A DNA stretch of 64,000 bases from Paenibacillus tengchongensis (GCF_008973665.1 NZ_WACP01000002.1:496001-560000), one strand, 5' to 3'; counted from the stretch's first letter, positions 17,417 through 26,546 are shown. The notes: a model not told the origin generated them from the sequence alone. Translations and numbers: made by a program.

Positions 17417-17444
17417 TAAAAATATGGGCCGGATTGACCGATAA
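17417..17444 (+). promoter_or_regulatory. Candidate sigma-D-type promoter before the large SLH gene
   Basis: TAAA (17417-17420), a 16-base spacer and ACCGATAA (17437-17444) resemble the sigma-D pattern TAAA-N15-GCCGATAT. TTGACC at 17434 could alternatively be a -35 with a poor 19-base-spaced TGTTAT. The assignment is tentative. Confidence 0.35.
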
Positions 17445-17499
17445 AAGACACTAGCAAGTGTTATGGGCAAGCAGATGAATCAAAAGGAGAGATAAGCAC

Positions 17500-20400
17500 A
17501 TGCAACGCATCAAGAGGCCGTTCCTATGGCTGGTCATGGCGGCAATGATTATAACGTTATTTCCCGCCGGATTAATACAGCCTGTTTCAGCGGCAGGTTT
17601 AACATCGACGACCTATTTCAGCCCGGATAATCTCGACCTGCGCAAGACGATACAACTTACTCAGACATCCGGAACCCAAGCCACGGATCTGAATCGCGAT
17701 ACAGCTTACAAGACCAGCAGTCCGACCCTTAGCATTACAGGGACTTATTCTCAGGTTACTTCTACGACTATGACGGTTACAGTCGAACAGCTCACCCTGA
17801 CCGGAAGTGCCTGGACCACGGATGCTACTCATGTGACTACGGGAACGGTGACTGTCGATACGACAAGTCCAGATAACCGTTTTATCACCAATGGTCTTAC
17901 TCTATATTCGGGATTCAATAAGATTACTTTCTCCGGGATGCAGGGGAACCTGAAACGCTCGGAATCTTTTTATGTATTGTATGATAAGGTTCCTTATGTC
18001 ACTTCATTAAAAGTTCTCGGCAGCGGGGCCAGCGATATCAATCTTAATGAAGGAACACAGGTCGTTGTTTCCAGCCCGACGATCACTCTTCAAGGGAATG
18101 TGGCCAACGCCACGAAAGTGACCATCGCCCTGAACGGCGGTACTGCCCTGCAAACCTCATTGCTGGAGGATGGTTCATTCTATACCCCGACACTGAATTT
18201 GAATTCCGGGCTAAATACCATCAGAGTGGTAATTCAGAACGCCTCGGACTCGATTACTGTGGACCGGTCGCTTTATTATTTCGATACGACTCAGCCATTT
18301 ACCGATCTTCAACTCCAGCAAGGCTCGCGGGTCTATAATATCCTGGATAATACGCCGACTTTGACGGTAGAGGATACAACAGTAGCGATTATTGGCCAAG
18401 TCTTGCTACCTTACTCAGCAAGCCCAAGTTCGTTTGGCAGTGTAGGCAGCATTAAACTTGACGGCGGTTCTGCAGCCATTCCTTTTACCGTTCTTAAATC
18501 CTATTCGGTGAATGCCACTACCGGCCAGGTTACTGTAACGCCAGGCACAGACAGTGACGAAGTGATTATTCCGGGTCCGGACGGTGTGACTCCTGCTTAC
18601 AGACTGGTCACATTCAAGACGAATACCTTTACGATTCCTGACACCAAAGGGACGAAGTCGCTTACGTTGGGAATCACTTATGGAACTTTCCAAACTTCCA
18701 AAGTAACTTCCTACAAATACATGCCCGGAGAGACTGTAATCAAAAATATGTACTATCTTCCTGGTTACAACGGAACCGGAGATTTGGCTTCAGTCTCCAG
18801 ACTGCCGCTTGAGGGAACTCAGGTAGAGAGCGCCGACTTTTATATCCTGGTTAAGGGCAGTAAGGACCTTGATAACTCGGATGTGTTAACGGGAATTTAT
18901 CTCCCCCTCAGCAATAAAGCGCTGAATTTAACGCGGGTAACACCTTCTGCAGGCCTTGCCGCCGATGAGCAGGTATACAAAATCTCCGGATTCTCCAACG
19001 GCCAGCAGCAGGTACGCTTTCAGTTCAAGGACTCGCAATCCTATCTGAATGTAAAGATCGCGTATGTATCGAAGAATTACATTTATATTGATAACCTTTT
19101 TGACGGGCAGACCTATGAGTTTAACTCTAAACAGAACAACTCGCTGACCATCAGCGGGGAATATATCGGCTTCGAGAATATCAGCAGCGCCCAGTTCTTC
19201 ATTAATGGGGTATCGAATGAGAAGCTCGGCATCACCTTTGCCGTTCCCGGCACTGGTACAACACCAGTTACAAAGTTTACCATACCGTTGGCGATCAAGA
19301 GTGACGGTCCGTTACTCTACGGTGAGAACAAAATTGTCTTCACGGGAGTATCTACCGATGATGCCGGAAACAAGCGTGAGATCCGTAAGGAAATCCGGAT
19401 TTACATCATTGATACCAATGTCTCCACACTGTCCCAGTTCCATCCTGCATTGTCCGCAGGACGGGCAGAGTTCAATCATGATGCCGTAGCCGATTATACC
19501 AGTGCGGAATTGTCCAAAATTCTTGATCCGGCAGCTGAGTTTGTATACAGCGACAGCAAATATACCACAAACCAGACCAGCTATGATCTGGTGCTGCGCG
19601 GAAGCGGAGCCACGACACTCAATCTGTATTATGGTTCTGAGCTGTTCTTCACCTCTGCTTCAAATGCTGAAATGCTGGATTCAGAGAACAAACGTGCCAA
19701 TCCGGGATCCTTTACGTTTAACGGCAAGACTTACTATTATGACTATGCGGGCAGCACCAAGGACTTCATGCTCCGTATCCGCGGAATCGATTTTGAGACA
19801 CCGGGCAGCCACGTCTATAACTTGGAACTCCTCAATGATACCGGTGCACGTACGACCCAGCGTCTGGAGATCGTCCGTGAAGTTTCACCCTATCTGGTGT
19901 TGTCGCCAGTAGCGACTGTCGGGGATCAGATTGTAGTGAACAAGAACTTTGTCCGCTTTGATATTGAGGCCGAAGGTGCAACCAAGGTTCTGATCGATAA
20001 ATATGAAGCAACACCGCGAGCCGATCTGACGAACCGCTTCGTGTATGATTACGTCGGACTTAAGCCGGACAAAGCCACTTCAATTAAAATAACGATTGTC
20101 CGTGCCGATTCGACCTTGAACGATACTGTTACCGTCTATTACGCGAGTGCCGTGCAGGTGGATACTCAGTACATGGCGGAAAAGGTGGCAAACAAATACA
20201 CGGTATTCAACAAGGGGCTGGAGCTTACCTTCCCTAAAGGGACGGTTATGCAGGGGTATACAACTACCGGTGCGAGCAAATACTACCCTGACATGAAACT
20301 GCTGTTTGGTATCGCCGATCCGGTTGACGGTGTAGTTGAACGTAAAAATGATTATGGCAACACGATTAATATTGATGCGGATGCCAGAACAACCAATGGG

Positions 20401-21438
20401 GCAAGTACTGTGCTAATTCCATCCGACCTGGTAGTGCGCTTCAACTCCACCATAGCGACCAATAATTTCTCCCGTGTGTCCGATATTTATTGGCTGAATG
20501 GCGGATTGGGTGAAGAAGGTGTCAAAGGAACGGCCGGTTACAAGGCGGCTTCAAACGGCATTGCTCCTTACTCGCTTCAAGGCAATTTCACGCAGTTCAG
20601 CAGCAACCGCAAAATTGTACCGTCCCAACGGGGAGAACTGACGCTGTCCTTCAACTCGAATGTGGTAGATGATGTAGGAACGACAGTTACTGTCTTCCGT
20701 TATACTGATACCGGGTCATGGGAGAATATCGGTGGTGAGGTCAACACTTCCAACCACACGATTACAGTTCCGTTTGATGAGTTCGGATATTATACCGTTA
20801 TGAAGCTGCGTAGAGGGTATACCGATATAACGAATCACCCGTGGGCCCGGAATATTCTGAATGGACTGTATTCCAAAGGAATTATGACTAACTTGCGGAC
20901 GGACGCCTTCGGGGCCGACGATACGACCACCCGCGGTGAGTTTGCCACCTTGCTCGTCAAGGGGCTGAACATTCCGCTGGATTACGATACAAACAAGCAA
21001 ACATTCTTCGATATTGTACCGGAAGCCGTAGCCGCAACTTGGAACTTTAAGACGATCGAGACGGCGGCGAGAGCGGGGATTGTGACTGGGCTGAGCGACG
21101 GATTCTTCGGACCCGATCAGGCGCTGACCCGCGAACAAGCGGCTGTAATGATTGCCAGGGCCTTGAAGCTCAAAATGAACGCCAACAATGATAAATTGAC
21201 GGCCAGCCTCGGCAAGTCTTTCGTGGATGTGGGCAGCATGGATTACTATTCCCGTCCGGCGATCGAAGCGGTCTCCAAGGCTAAAATCATGGAAGGCAGC
21301 GCAGTTACGGTTACAGGACAGTCCAAGGCCGTATATAATTTCAATCCGAAGGGCAAGCTGACCAGAGCGGAAGCCGGCAAGATTGCGGTGGCCCTTCTTC
21401 AGAAGAGCACAAGCATCTTCCCGAAGAATTTTAATTAA
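17500..21438 (+). CDS. Large secreted surface protein with C-terminal SLH domains
   Basis: A 1312-residue exported protein. A signal peptide is visible (MQRIKRPFLWLVMAAMIITL to about QPVSAAG). Residues 35-1100 are beta-rich, Thr/Ser/Asn-rich repeats with phrases such as VVSSPTITLQGNVANATKV and LTVEDTTVAIIGQV, resembling bacterial Ig-like or adhesin modules; no enzyme motif was found. The C-terminus (about 1107-1312) holds three SLH repeats with HPWARNILNGLYSKGI, RGEFATLLVKGL, LTREQAAVMIARALK and LTRAEAGKIAVALL. It is predicted to attach to the pyruvylated polymer made by the adjacent csaB/tagA/tagO genes. Start ATG 17500 follows AAAGGAGAG. Confidence 0.88.
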   Translation: MQRIKRPFLWLVMAAMIITLFPAGLIQPVSAAGLTSTTYFSPDNLDLRKTIQLTQTSGTQATDLNRDTAYKTSSPTLSITGTYSQVTSTTMTVTVEQLTLTGSAWTTDATHVTTGTVTVDTTSPDNRFITNGLTLYSGFNKITFSGMQGNLKRSESFYVLYDKVPYVTSLKVLGSGASDINLNEGTQVVVSSPTITLQGNVANATKVTIALNGGTALQTSLLEDGSFYTPTLNLNSGLNTIRVVIQNASDSITVDRSLYYFDTTQPFTDLQLQQGSRVYNILDNTPTLTVEDTTVAIIGQVLLPYSASPSSFGSVGSIKLDGGSAAIPFTVLKSYSVNATTGQVTVTPGTDSDEVIIPGPDGVTPAYRLVTFKTNTFTIPDTKGTKSLTLGITYGTFQTSKVTSYKYMPGETVIKNMYYLPGYNGTGDLASVSRLPLEGTQVESADFYILVKGSKDLDNSDVLTGIYLPLSNKALNLTRVTPSAGLAADEQVYKISGFSNGQQQVRFQFKDSQSYLNVKIAYVSKNYIYIDNLFDGQTYEFNSKQNNSLTISGEYIGFENISSAQFFINGVSNEKLGITFAVPGTGTTPVTKFTIPLAIKSDGPLLYGENKIVFTGVSTDDAGNKREIRKEIRIYIIDTNVSTLSQFHPALSAGRAEFNHDAVADYTSAELSKILDPAAEFVYSDSKYTTNQTSYDLVLRGSGATTLNLYYGSELFFTSASNAEMLDSENKRANPGSFTFNGKTYYYDYAGSTKDFMLRIRGIDFETPGSHVYNLELLNDTGARTTQRLEIVREVSPYLVLSPVATVGDQIVVNKNFVRFDIEAEGATKVLIDKYEATPRADLTNRFVYDYVGLKPDKATSIKITIVRADSTLNDTVTVYYASAVQVDTQYMAEKVANKYTVFNKGLELTFPKGTVMQGYTTTGASKYYPDMKLLFGIADPVDGVVERKNDYGNTINIDADARTTNGASTVLIPSDLVVRFNSTIATNNFSRVSDIYWLNGGLGEEGVKGTAGYKAASNGIAPYSLQGNFTQFSSNRKIVPSQRGELTLSFNSNVVDDVGTTVTVFRYTDTGSWENIGGEVNTSNHTITVPFDEFGYYTVMKLRRGYTDITNHPWARNILNGLYSKGIMTNLRTDAFGADDTTTRGEFATLLVKGLNIPLDYDTNKQTFFDIVPEAVAATWNFKTIETAARAGIVTGLSDGFFGPDQALTREQAAVMIARALKLKMNANNDKLTASLGKSFVDVGSMDYYSRPAIEAVSKAKIMEGSAVTVTGQSKAVYNFNPKGKLTRAEAGKIAVALLQKSTSIFPKNFN

Positions 21439-21450
21439 CCAGCCTGAGAC

Positions 21451-21488
21451 GGCCGGTCCGCGAAAATTGTTCGCGGGCCGGCTTTATT
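21451..21488 (+). terminator. Intrinsic terminator after the large SLH gene
   Basis: GCCGGTCCGCGAA pairs with TTCGCGGGCCGGC around a 5-base loop, followed by TTTATT. Confidence 0.9.
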
Positions 21489-21518
21489 GTAACATCGTTC
21501 CAGATTCCCACATTAACT

Positions 21519-21547
21519 TTGTAATCCGGGGCGTTTTACGTTACAAT
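21519..21547 (+). promoter_or_regulatory. Sigma-A promoter of the 113-residue orphan gene
   Basis: TTGTAA (21519-21524), a 17-base spacer and TACAAT (21542-21547), 40 bases before the start codon. Confidence 0.6.
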
Positions 21548-21587
21548 GTCCTAGAAGATAATTTTTTCTGAAAGGTGAAAGCCATCG

Positions 21588-21929
21588 ATGAAACCGATTT
21601 TATCAAAAGCACAGCTGGACTACACAAAGGCCAAGAATATGTTTGAGAATAGAGCAAAGGTTTTGGAGAAAGAAATTGCCGCTAAGCGCGCACTTCAGGA
21701 AATTACCCAGGAGACTATGGAGGAGCTTGTACAGGCTACAGGATTCCATGAAGCATATAACGATCTTGTTCTTGCAGAGAACGCCCTGATCGAATGGTCT
21801 CATTCCACCATTAAGCATGAGAAGACCTACCGTGAGAACCGTGTGGCCATCGATGCGCTGTATGAGAACGTCAACTCCAGTCCCGAGAAACGACAGGAAC
21901 TGATTCAGCTTTCGATGAAGATCCGTTAG
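21588..21929 (+). CDS. Conserved-looking helical protein of unknown function
   Basis: I do not recognise this 113-residue protein. It has no signal peptide or membrane segment, is rich in Glu, Lys, Ala and Leu, and should be almost entirely alpha-helical (KAKNMFENRAKVLEKEIAAK, then RALQEITQETMEELVQATG), probably coiled-coil. It is a real gene by its ribosome-binding site (GAAAGGTG), own promoter and terminator. It stands alone between two surface-protein genes, so it is probably cytoplasmic and its link to the S-layer block is only positional. Confidence 0.75.
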   Translation: MKPILSKAQLDYTKAKNMFENRAKVLEKEIAAKRALQEITQETMEELVQATGFHEAYNDLVLAENALIEWSHSTIKHEKTYRENRVAIDALYENVNSSPEKRQELIQLSMKIR

Positions 21930-21953
21930 GAGAACGATATTTAAGAAGCTTTG

Positions 21954-21980
21954 AAGCGCCGGAAACGGCGCTTTTTTATT
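21954..21980 (+). terminator. Intrinsic terminator after the 113-residue gene
   Basis: AAGCGCCG and CGGCGCTT form an 8-bp stem with a 4-base loop and a T-rich tail. Confidence 0.92.
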
Positions 21981-22109
21981 TTATAATAGAAGTTTATTCT
22001 CCTATAAGAAACGTTCTTCAATAATATGCGTATACAAAGAATGCAATTTAGTCTGAACATCCGTTTAAGTTAGGAAGATTATGTTTATTTACTTAACAAA
22101 TATTGCTTA

Positions 22110-22138
22110 ATGACGTTGCCAAAGCGCTATGCTATACT
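22110..22138 (+). promoter_or_regulatory. Distal S-layer gene promoter (P1 candidate)
   Basis: ATGACG (22110-22115), a 17-base spacer and TATACT (22133-22138). Confidence 0.5.
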
Positions 22139-22343
22139 GATTCCCGTAGCCACCCATCATTAACAATAGTTAGTAGATCATACATAAATCCTCTTCTATT
22201 GAGCGGGGCAGGGAATTCAAAAAGTTTTTTTCAGGCAGGCGCAACTTTTCCGCAACATGCGCGTCTAAGATTTAGAGTCATTCGCACAAGATGTTATCAC
22301 AGGTTCTTGTGAATGGAGTGCATGACTAAGTAGAAAAATTTTC

Positions 22344-22372
22344 TTTACGCGACTTGAGGCACATTGTATAAT
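22344..22372 (+). promoter_or_regulatory. Proximal S-layer gene promoter (P2 candidate)
   Basis: TTTACG (22344-22349), a 17-base spacer and a perfect TATAAT (22367-22372). Confidence 0.6.
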
Positions 22373-22569
22373 ACTTAGGTAGAATTAGGAATCTAGTATT
22401 AGTATGCCCTCAAACATGTTTACAAGTTTCTGTGATACCCGTCACAGACATTATTTATACTTGCTTGCTCAACTCGGGAAAGGGGGTGCATCGGCTAATG
22501 AGTGACATGAGCTACCCAACTAAAGAAAATTCTCAGTTCATGAATGTCCAAGGAGGAGAAAAAAAGGTT

Positions 22570-25368
22570 ATGAAGAAAATTTTATCCGTAGCATTATCTA
22601 CAGCAATGGCATTCTCGATGTTTGCCTCTGTAGCATTTGGTGAAACAGCAAAAGCATCTCCAGAAGAAGCGTTCAACGCTCTGGCAGCTAAAGGTATCCT
22701 GAACGGCTACCCAGACGGTCAGGCTCACCTTGAGAAAGACCTGACTCGCGCTGAGTTCGCTAAGATCATCACTAAGCTGTTCGGTCTGCAAGAAGTAACT
22801 GGCCAGCTGACTTACAAAGACAAAGGCTACACTGCTACTAACTGGGCAGTTCCTTACATCGAAGCTGTTACTAAAGCTGGATACATGCAAGGTCAAGATA
22901 CTGTTAAAGGTATCTTCAACTACAACGGCAAGGTAACTGTTGAAGAAGTAGCGGCTGTACTGGCTCGCGCACTGAAACTGGAATCCCCTACAGCTATCGA
23001 CAACTCAGCTTCTGTATGGGCTAAAGGTTACGCACAAGCGGTAATCAACGCAGGCTTCATGGCTCAAAACGTTGACTTCAAAGCTAACGCTACCCGTTCC
23101 CAGGTAGTTGCTGCAGCTTACTTGGTAGACCTGGCTCAAACAAAGGTTGCAGTGAAATCTGCTGTAGCTCAGTCCCCAACTAGTGTTCTGGTAACTTTCG
23201 CAGACAACACTACAACTACAGTAACTCTGACTACTGCCTTGGTTGAAGGCGTGGAAACAACAATCCCTACCTTCACTTACAAAGGCTTTGAGTATGCTGG
23301 CGTGAAAGTAACTCTGGAAGCTCCTAAGGTGATTTCCGCAGCATTCCCTAACGCTAAGCAACTGGTTGTGAAATTCAACCGCGCTATCGATTCTTCGACA
23401 GTGATTTCTTCTACTGACAATACACTGGTTGACGGTGTGATTGTAGTTTCCGGTCTGGCTAGTGCTGAAGCAGTAACACTTAACAGTGCTAAGGCAGTTC
23501 TGTCCGGCGACAAAACTGAATTGACTTTGACGCTTCCAGGCTCCCTTGCTGGTGAGAAGCTGGAATTCTTCAAGGGCCAATACACTGTAACAGTAACTAA
23601 CTCTGTTAAGACTGATGCAGGCAGCAGCCTGGCAGCTTACACAACTCTGTTGACTGCAGCTGATACTACTGCTCCTACAATCGTATCGGCAACTGCAGCA
23701 GCTAGAACTTCGATCAACAAAGTAACAGTGAAAGTGAGCGAGCCAGTTATTCTGGGCCGTATCATTGCAACTGTAGACGGTGCTAGTGCAGAGGTTGCTT
23801 ACGGATCCGATCTGTCTGAACTGATCCTGACTACTTCCAAGAACCTGGAAAGTGGCAAGCAATACAACCTGTCGCTGCTCAATCTGATCGACTATGCTCA
23901 GAATACTGCAACTCCAAACCCAGCTACAACTACTGTAACTGTTTCTTCTGATGTTGTTGCTCCTGCTATCTCCAGCGTGACTGTTGTTGGCGAAAGACAA
24001 GTGGAAGTAACATTCAGCAAGGGAATCGACAAGAATTCCTTGAACGGTGCTGTACGTGTACTGAACGGCAATGGTGAATTCCAGGCTAACATGAACGTAG
24101 AGCCTACTTCGGAGAATGCTCCTACTAAGCTCACGCTGACTCTGCCAGCTTCCGTTGTTATTCCTAGCAGTGGAACACTGAATGCTACTTTGGTATTCCC
24201 TAACACCATCAAAGACATCCTGGGTAACACTATGGCTGCTGCTGCTACTCATAGCGTATCCTTTGTCAAAGATACCGTTGCTCCTACAGTAACTAGCGTT
24301 ACTTACACAAGCACTGGTATTGCTATCAAATTCTCTGAAAAAGTGCAATTCGTTGGTGGCGCTGGCTCCGCTACGCTGATCAATGAATCAACTGGTAAAT
24401 CTGAAGCAGTATCCACTGAGGTACTGAACAACAGAAAGGTTTCCAGCGACGATACAACTATCACTCTGCCGGTTACTGGCCTGAGCGGTAGCTACACTCT
24501 GCGTCTGAACACAGGATTCGTGAAGGACAAAGCCGGAGCTCCTAACAACAGTGCAGCTGCTGTAGTTTCCTTCACAGCTACTGCTACAACTTCGACTGAT
24601 TCCACTAAACCACAGATTTCTAATCTGCGTAAGGGTGCAGCTGCAGTTGGAGCCTCTGACCAATTCGTTCAATATGATGTTATCGATGCTGGTGGCCTGA
24701 ACATCGCTAGCGTTCGTGATATCAACAACTACACGCTTGACGGCAAAGCGTTGCCAACTGGTTCCTTCGTAACCACTAACGCAACAAGCAATGCTCCAAC
24801 CAGCACTGTAACGGTTTCTGTCTACATTCCATCCAGTGCAATCGGATCGTCTGCAACACAAAGATTCGTAGTGAACGGTATTAAGGACGTAGCTGGCAAT
24901 ACTGCTGATGCAGCATACGAAAGCTACAGCTTCCCAGATTCCGTGAAGCCTACACTGGTATCCGGTGCGATTTCGTCCGATGCTTCCACAAGAGCCATCC
25001 TGACCTTCTCTGAAGATGTTCTGGAAGGTACTGTGCAACCAGCAGACTTCATCGTTAAGGTTAATGGTGTTGAAGCCAACAACTTCACTGTAACTAAGTT
25101 CACTAACTCGAAATACTACCTGACAGTGAACGCGTTGAGCGGCACTTACAACGGCTACAAAGTTCTGTTCTTCGATAAGAACGGAAACAACGCTGCTGAT
25201 GAAGGCGAAGTTGTAGCTTACACTACTGACTCTGCAGGTGCAATCAACTTCAGCTCCAGCGCGATCACTACTGTAACTGTTGAAGTTAAAGATACCGCAG
25301 ACATCGCAGATACTGCTACTCCAGTTGCTAACAAGATCGTTACTGGAACAGTTATCACAGTTAAGTAA
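22570..25368 (+). CDS. Probable main S-layer protein with N-terminal SLH domains
   Basis: A 932-residue exported protein, probably the bulk S-layer subunit. The signal peptide is MKKILSVALSTAMAFSMFAS to about residue 24. Three SLH repeats follow at about 28-187 (FNALAAKGILNGYPDG with LTRAEFAKIITKLFGL; WAVPYIEAVTKAGYMQGQ; GYAQAVINAGFMAQNVDFK with ATRSQVVAAAYL). The remainder is a chain of SbsA-type Ig-like modules (for example DTTAPTIVSATAAARTSINK and DTVAPTVTSVTYTSTGIAI). Codon use differs strongly from neighbours (many GCT, ACT, GTA, CTG), as in very highly expressed genes. ATG 22570 is preceded by AAGGAGGAG; in-frame ATG 22498, 24 codons upstream, also has a good ribosome-binding site. Confidence 0.88.
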   Translation: MKKILSVALSTAMAFSMFASVAFGETAKASPEEAFNALAAKGILNGYPDGQAHLEKDLTRAEFAKIITKLFGLQEVTGQLTYKDKGYTATNWAVPYIEAVTKAGYMQGQDTVKGIFNYNGKVTVEEVAAVLARALKLESPTAIDNSASVWAKGYAQAVINAGFMAQNVDFKANATRSQVVAAAYLVDLAQTKVAVKSAVAQSPTSVLVTFADNTTTTVTLTTALVEGVETTIPTFTYKGFEYAGVKVTLEAPKVISAAFPNAKQLVVKFNRAIDSSTVISSTDNTLVDGVIVVSGLASAEAVTLNSAKAVLSGDKTELTLTLPGSLAGEKLEFFKGQYTVTVTNSVKTDAGSSLAAYTTLLTAADTTAPTIVSATAAARTSINKVTVKVSEPVILGRIIATVDGASAEVAYGSDLSELILTTSKNLESGKQYNLSLLNLIDYAQNTATPNPATTTVTVSSDVVAPAISSVTVVGERQVEVTFSKGIDKNSLNGAVRVLNGNGEFQANMNVEPTSENAPTKLTLTLPASVVIPSSGTLNATLVFPNTIKDILGNTMAAAATHSVSFVKDTVAPTVTSVTYTSTGIAIKFSEKVQFVGGAGSATLINESTGKSEAVSTEVLNNRKVSSDDTTITLPVTGLSGSYTLRLNTGFVKDKAGAPNNSAAAVVSFTATATTSTDSTKPQISNLRKGAAAVGASDQFVQYDVIDAGGLNIASVRDINNYTLDGKALPTGSFVTTNATSNAPTSTVTVSVYIPSSAIGSSATQRFVVNGIKDVAGNTADAAYESYSFPDSVKPTLVSGAISSDASTRAILTFSEDVLEGTVQPADFIVKVNGVEANNFTVTKFTNSKYYLTVNALSGTYNGYKVLFFDKNGNNAADEGEVVAYTTDSAGAINFSSSAITTVTVEVKDTADIADTATPVANKIVTGTVITVK

Positions 25369-25387
25369 TTCGGTTTTACCGAAGCCC

Positions 25388-25420
25388 AGAATAGCCTCTT
25401 CGGAGGCTATTCTTTTTTTT
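25388..25420 (+). terminator. Strong intrinsic terminator after the S-layer gene
   Basis: A perfect 11-bp stem (AGAATAGCCTC/GAGGCTATTCT) capped by a stable TTCG tetraloop is followed by eight T residues. Confidence 0.96.
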
Positions 25421-25452
25421 AGCATTTTTCATCTCTTACAAGGAGGAAGCTT

Positions 25453-25995
25453 ATGAAGACGGTATGGAAAGTGTCTATGGCCACTGCATTGCTGGCTGGA
25501 AGTGTATGGGCAGGCTCGCTGTTGAACAGCACTGCAGATGGGGCAAGTGTAGGTTCCCAGCCAGGTACTGCGGATGATCCGGTAGTTACCAAGAGCTATG
25601 TGGATCAGCAAATTCAAAAGGCACTCCAAGGAGGCGTTGCGGCCACACAGGCTCCTAGTGCAACAGCCACTCCTGCTCCCACCAAAGCCCCTGCTGCAAC
25701 AGCAGCCCCTGAGCAAGCTTCTGATGCTGTAGCCATTGTTGATGTAAAACCCGGGCAGACGCTGATTGCTGGTGCGGGCGCCGAATTTATTGTCCGTGCG
25801 GGTAAAGCTATAGTCTACTCGCAGGATGCGAATGGAGTTGCCGATTTGACGGCGGGCGTAGATTTGCTCAATGGTCAGGCGGCGGCATCCAATCATTTAT
25901 TATCATTCCCCCGGGAAGGCCGCGGAATCCAAGTACAGGATGGTCAGACACTCGGATTGGTTGTTATGGTCCGAGGGACGTATACATTAAAATAA
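25453..25995 (+). CDS. Small secreted protein of unknown function
   Basis: A 180-residue exported protein. Residues 1-31 form a signal peptide or membrane anchor (VSMATALLAGSVWAGSLL). Next comes the motif DDPVVTKSYVDQQIQKAL, which I recognise from other uncharacterised Bacillales surface proteins, then a Pro/Ala/Thr-rich linker (about 58-95). The C-terminal beta-rich domain has DVKPGQTLIAGAGAEFIVRA and LVVMVRGTYTLK. No catalytic motif is evident. It lies 33 bases after the S-layer terminator with an AAGGAGGAAG ribosome-binding site; no clear promoter is seen in the short gap, so it may depend on read-through. Confidence 0.75.
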   Translation: MKTVWKVSMATALLAGSVWAGSLLNSTADGASVGSQPGTADDPVVTKSYVDQQIQKALQGGVAATQAPSATATPAPTKAPAATAAPEQASDAVAIVDVKPGQTLIAGAGAEFIVRAGKAIVYSQDANGVADLTAGVDLLNGQAAASNHLLSFPREGRGIQVQDGQTLGLVVMVRGTYTLK

Positions 25996-26130
25996 GAATG
26001 CCCTTATCCCGAGATGCTTATACATCGGTATGCTTTTCCTTAACTAACAAACATTTAGCGGAGTTGGAGAATGCCTCTGTGCGCACAATACTTCCTGTGA
26101 ACATCACATATAACAGGAGGTGCTGGATTT

Positions 26131-26400
26131 ATGGCACGTACTAATCGCACTGTTGTCCCGGAAAGCCGGACAATGTTAAAGCAAATGCAATATGAAATCG
26201 CAGCTGAGTTTGGTTTATACGGTACACCGTCAGGATTGGGCGCTGATACGGAGTTTGCCTCCGAGCTGGGTACCACAGGAGCAATGGGAGTAGGCCGCAG
26301 TCAATATCTCGGACATCTGACTTCGCGGGACAATGGATCGGTAGGCGGAGAAATTACGAAGCGGCTGGTCAAGCAAGCAGAACAGGGACTTTTCATTTAG
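26131..26400 (+). CDS. Alpha/beta-type small acid-soluble spore protein
   Basis: DNA-coating spore protein made in the forespore and degraded at germination. The 89-residue product has both signatures: [10 protein letters not shown] (germination-protease cleavage-region type) and [20 protein letters not shown]. Compared with the usual 60-72 residue family members, about 25 extra residues (Gly/Thr-rich, including [11 protein letters not shown]) separate the two. TEFASE resembles the gamma-type protease site. Expression should depend on sigma-G; a weak candidate is GTATG (26028-26032) with CATTTA 19 bases downstream. The ribosome-binding site is AGGAGGTG. Confidence 0.88.
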   Translation: MARTNRTVVPESRTMLKQMQYEIAAEFGLYGTPSGLGADTEFASELGTTGAMGVGRSQYLGHLTSRDNGSVGGEITKRLVKQAEQGLFI

Positions 26401-26497
26401 CTAATATAGATAAAGCGAGAAAATACTATAATATTTTACAATATTCGGACAATTGATTTTATGCATTGAATATGCCGGAGCGGAGGAATGCCTTTAA

Positions 26498-26526
26498 TTG
26501 ACACCATCCGGCAAATGAGATAAGAT
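26498..26526 (+). promoter_or_regulatory. Strong sigma-A promoter ahead of a terminator in the metK leader
   Basis: Perfect TTGACA (26498-26503), a 17-base spacer and TAAGAT (26521-26526). Transcription should start near 26533, only about 14 bases before the terminator-like hairpin. Confidence 0.7.
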
Positions 26527-26546
26527 GACTTTTGAGGAAAGTCTAA

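Larger units (their letters stand above)
21981..22497 (+). other. Long AT-rich leader of the S-layer gene
   Basis: A 517-base gene-free stretch before the first possible S-layer start. It holds two sigma-A-type promoters (22110-22138 and 22344-22372) and several inverted repeats: CACAAG/CTTGTG (22285-22311), the palindrome AAACATGTTT (near 22412-22421), and CTGTGA/TCACAG (22430-22447). A transcript from the second promoter would have an untranslated leader of about 120-190 bases, typical of highly expressed S-layer genes. I see no credible small gene. Confidence 0.6.
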
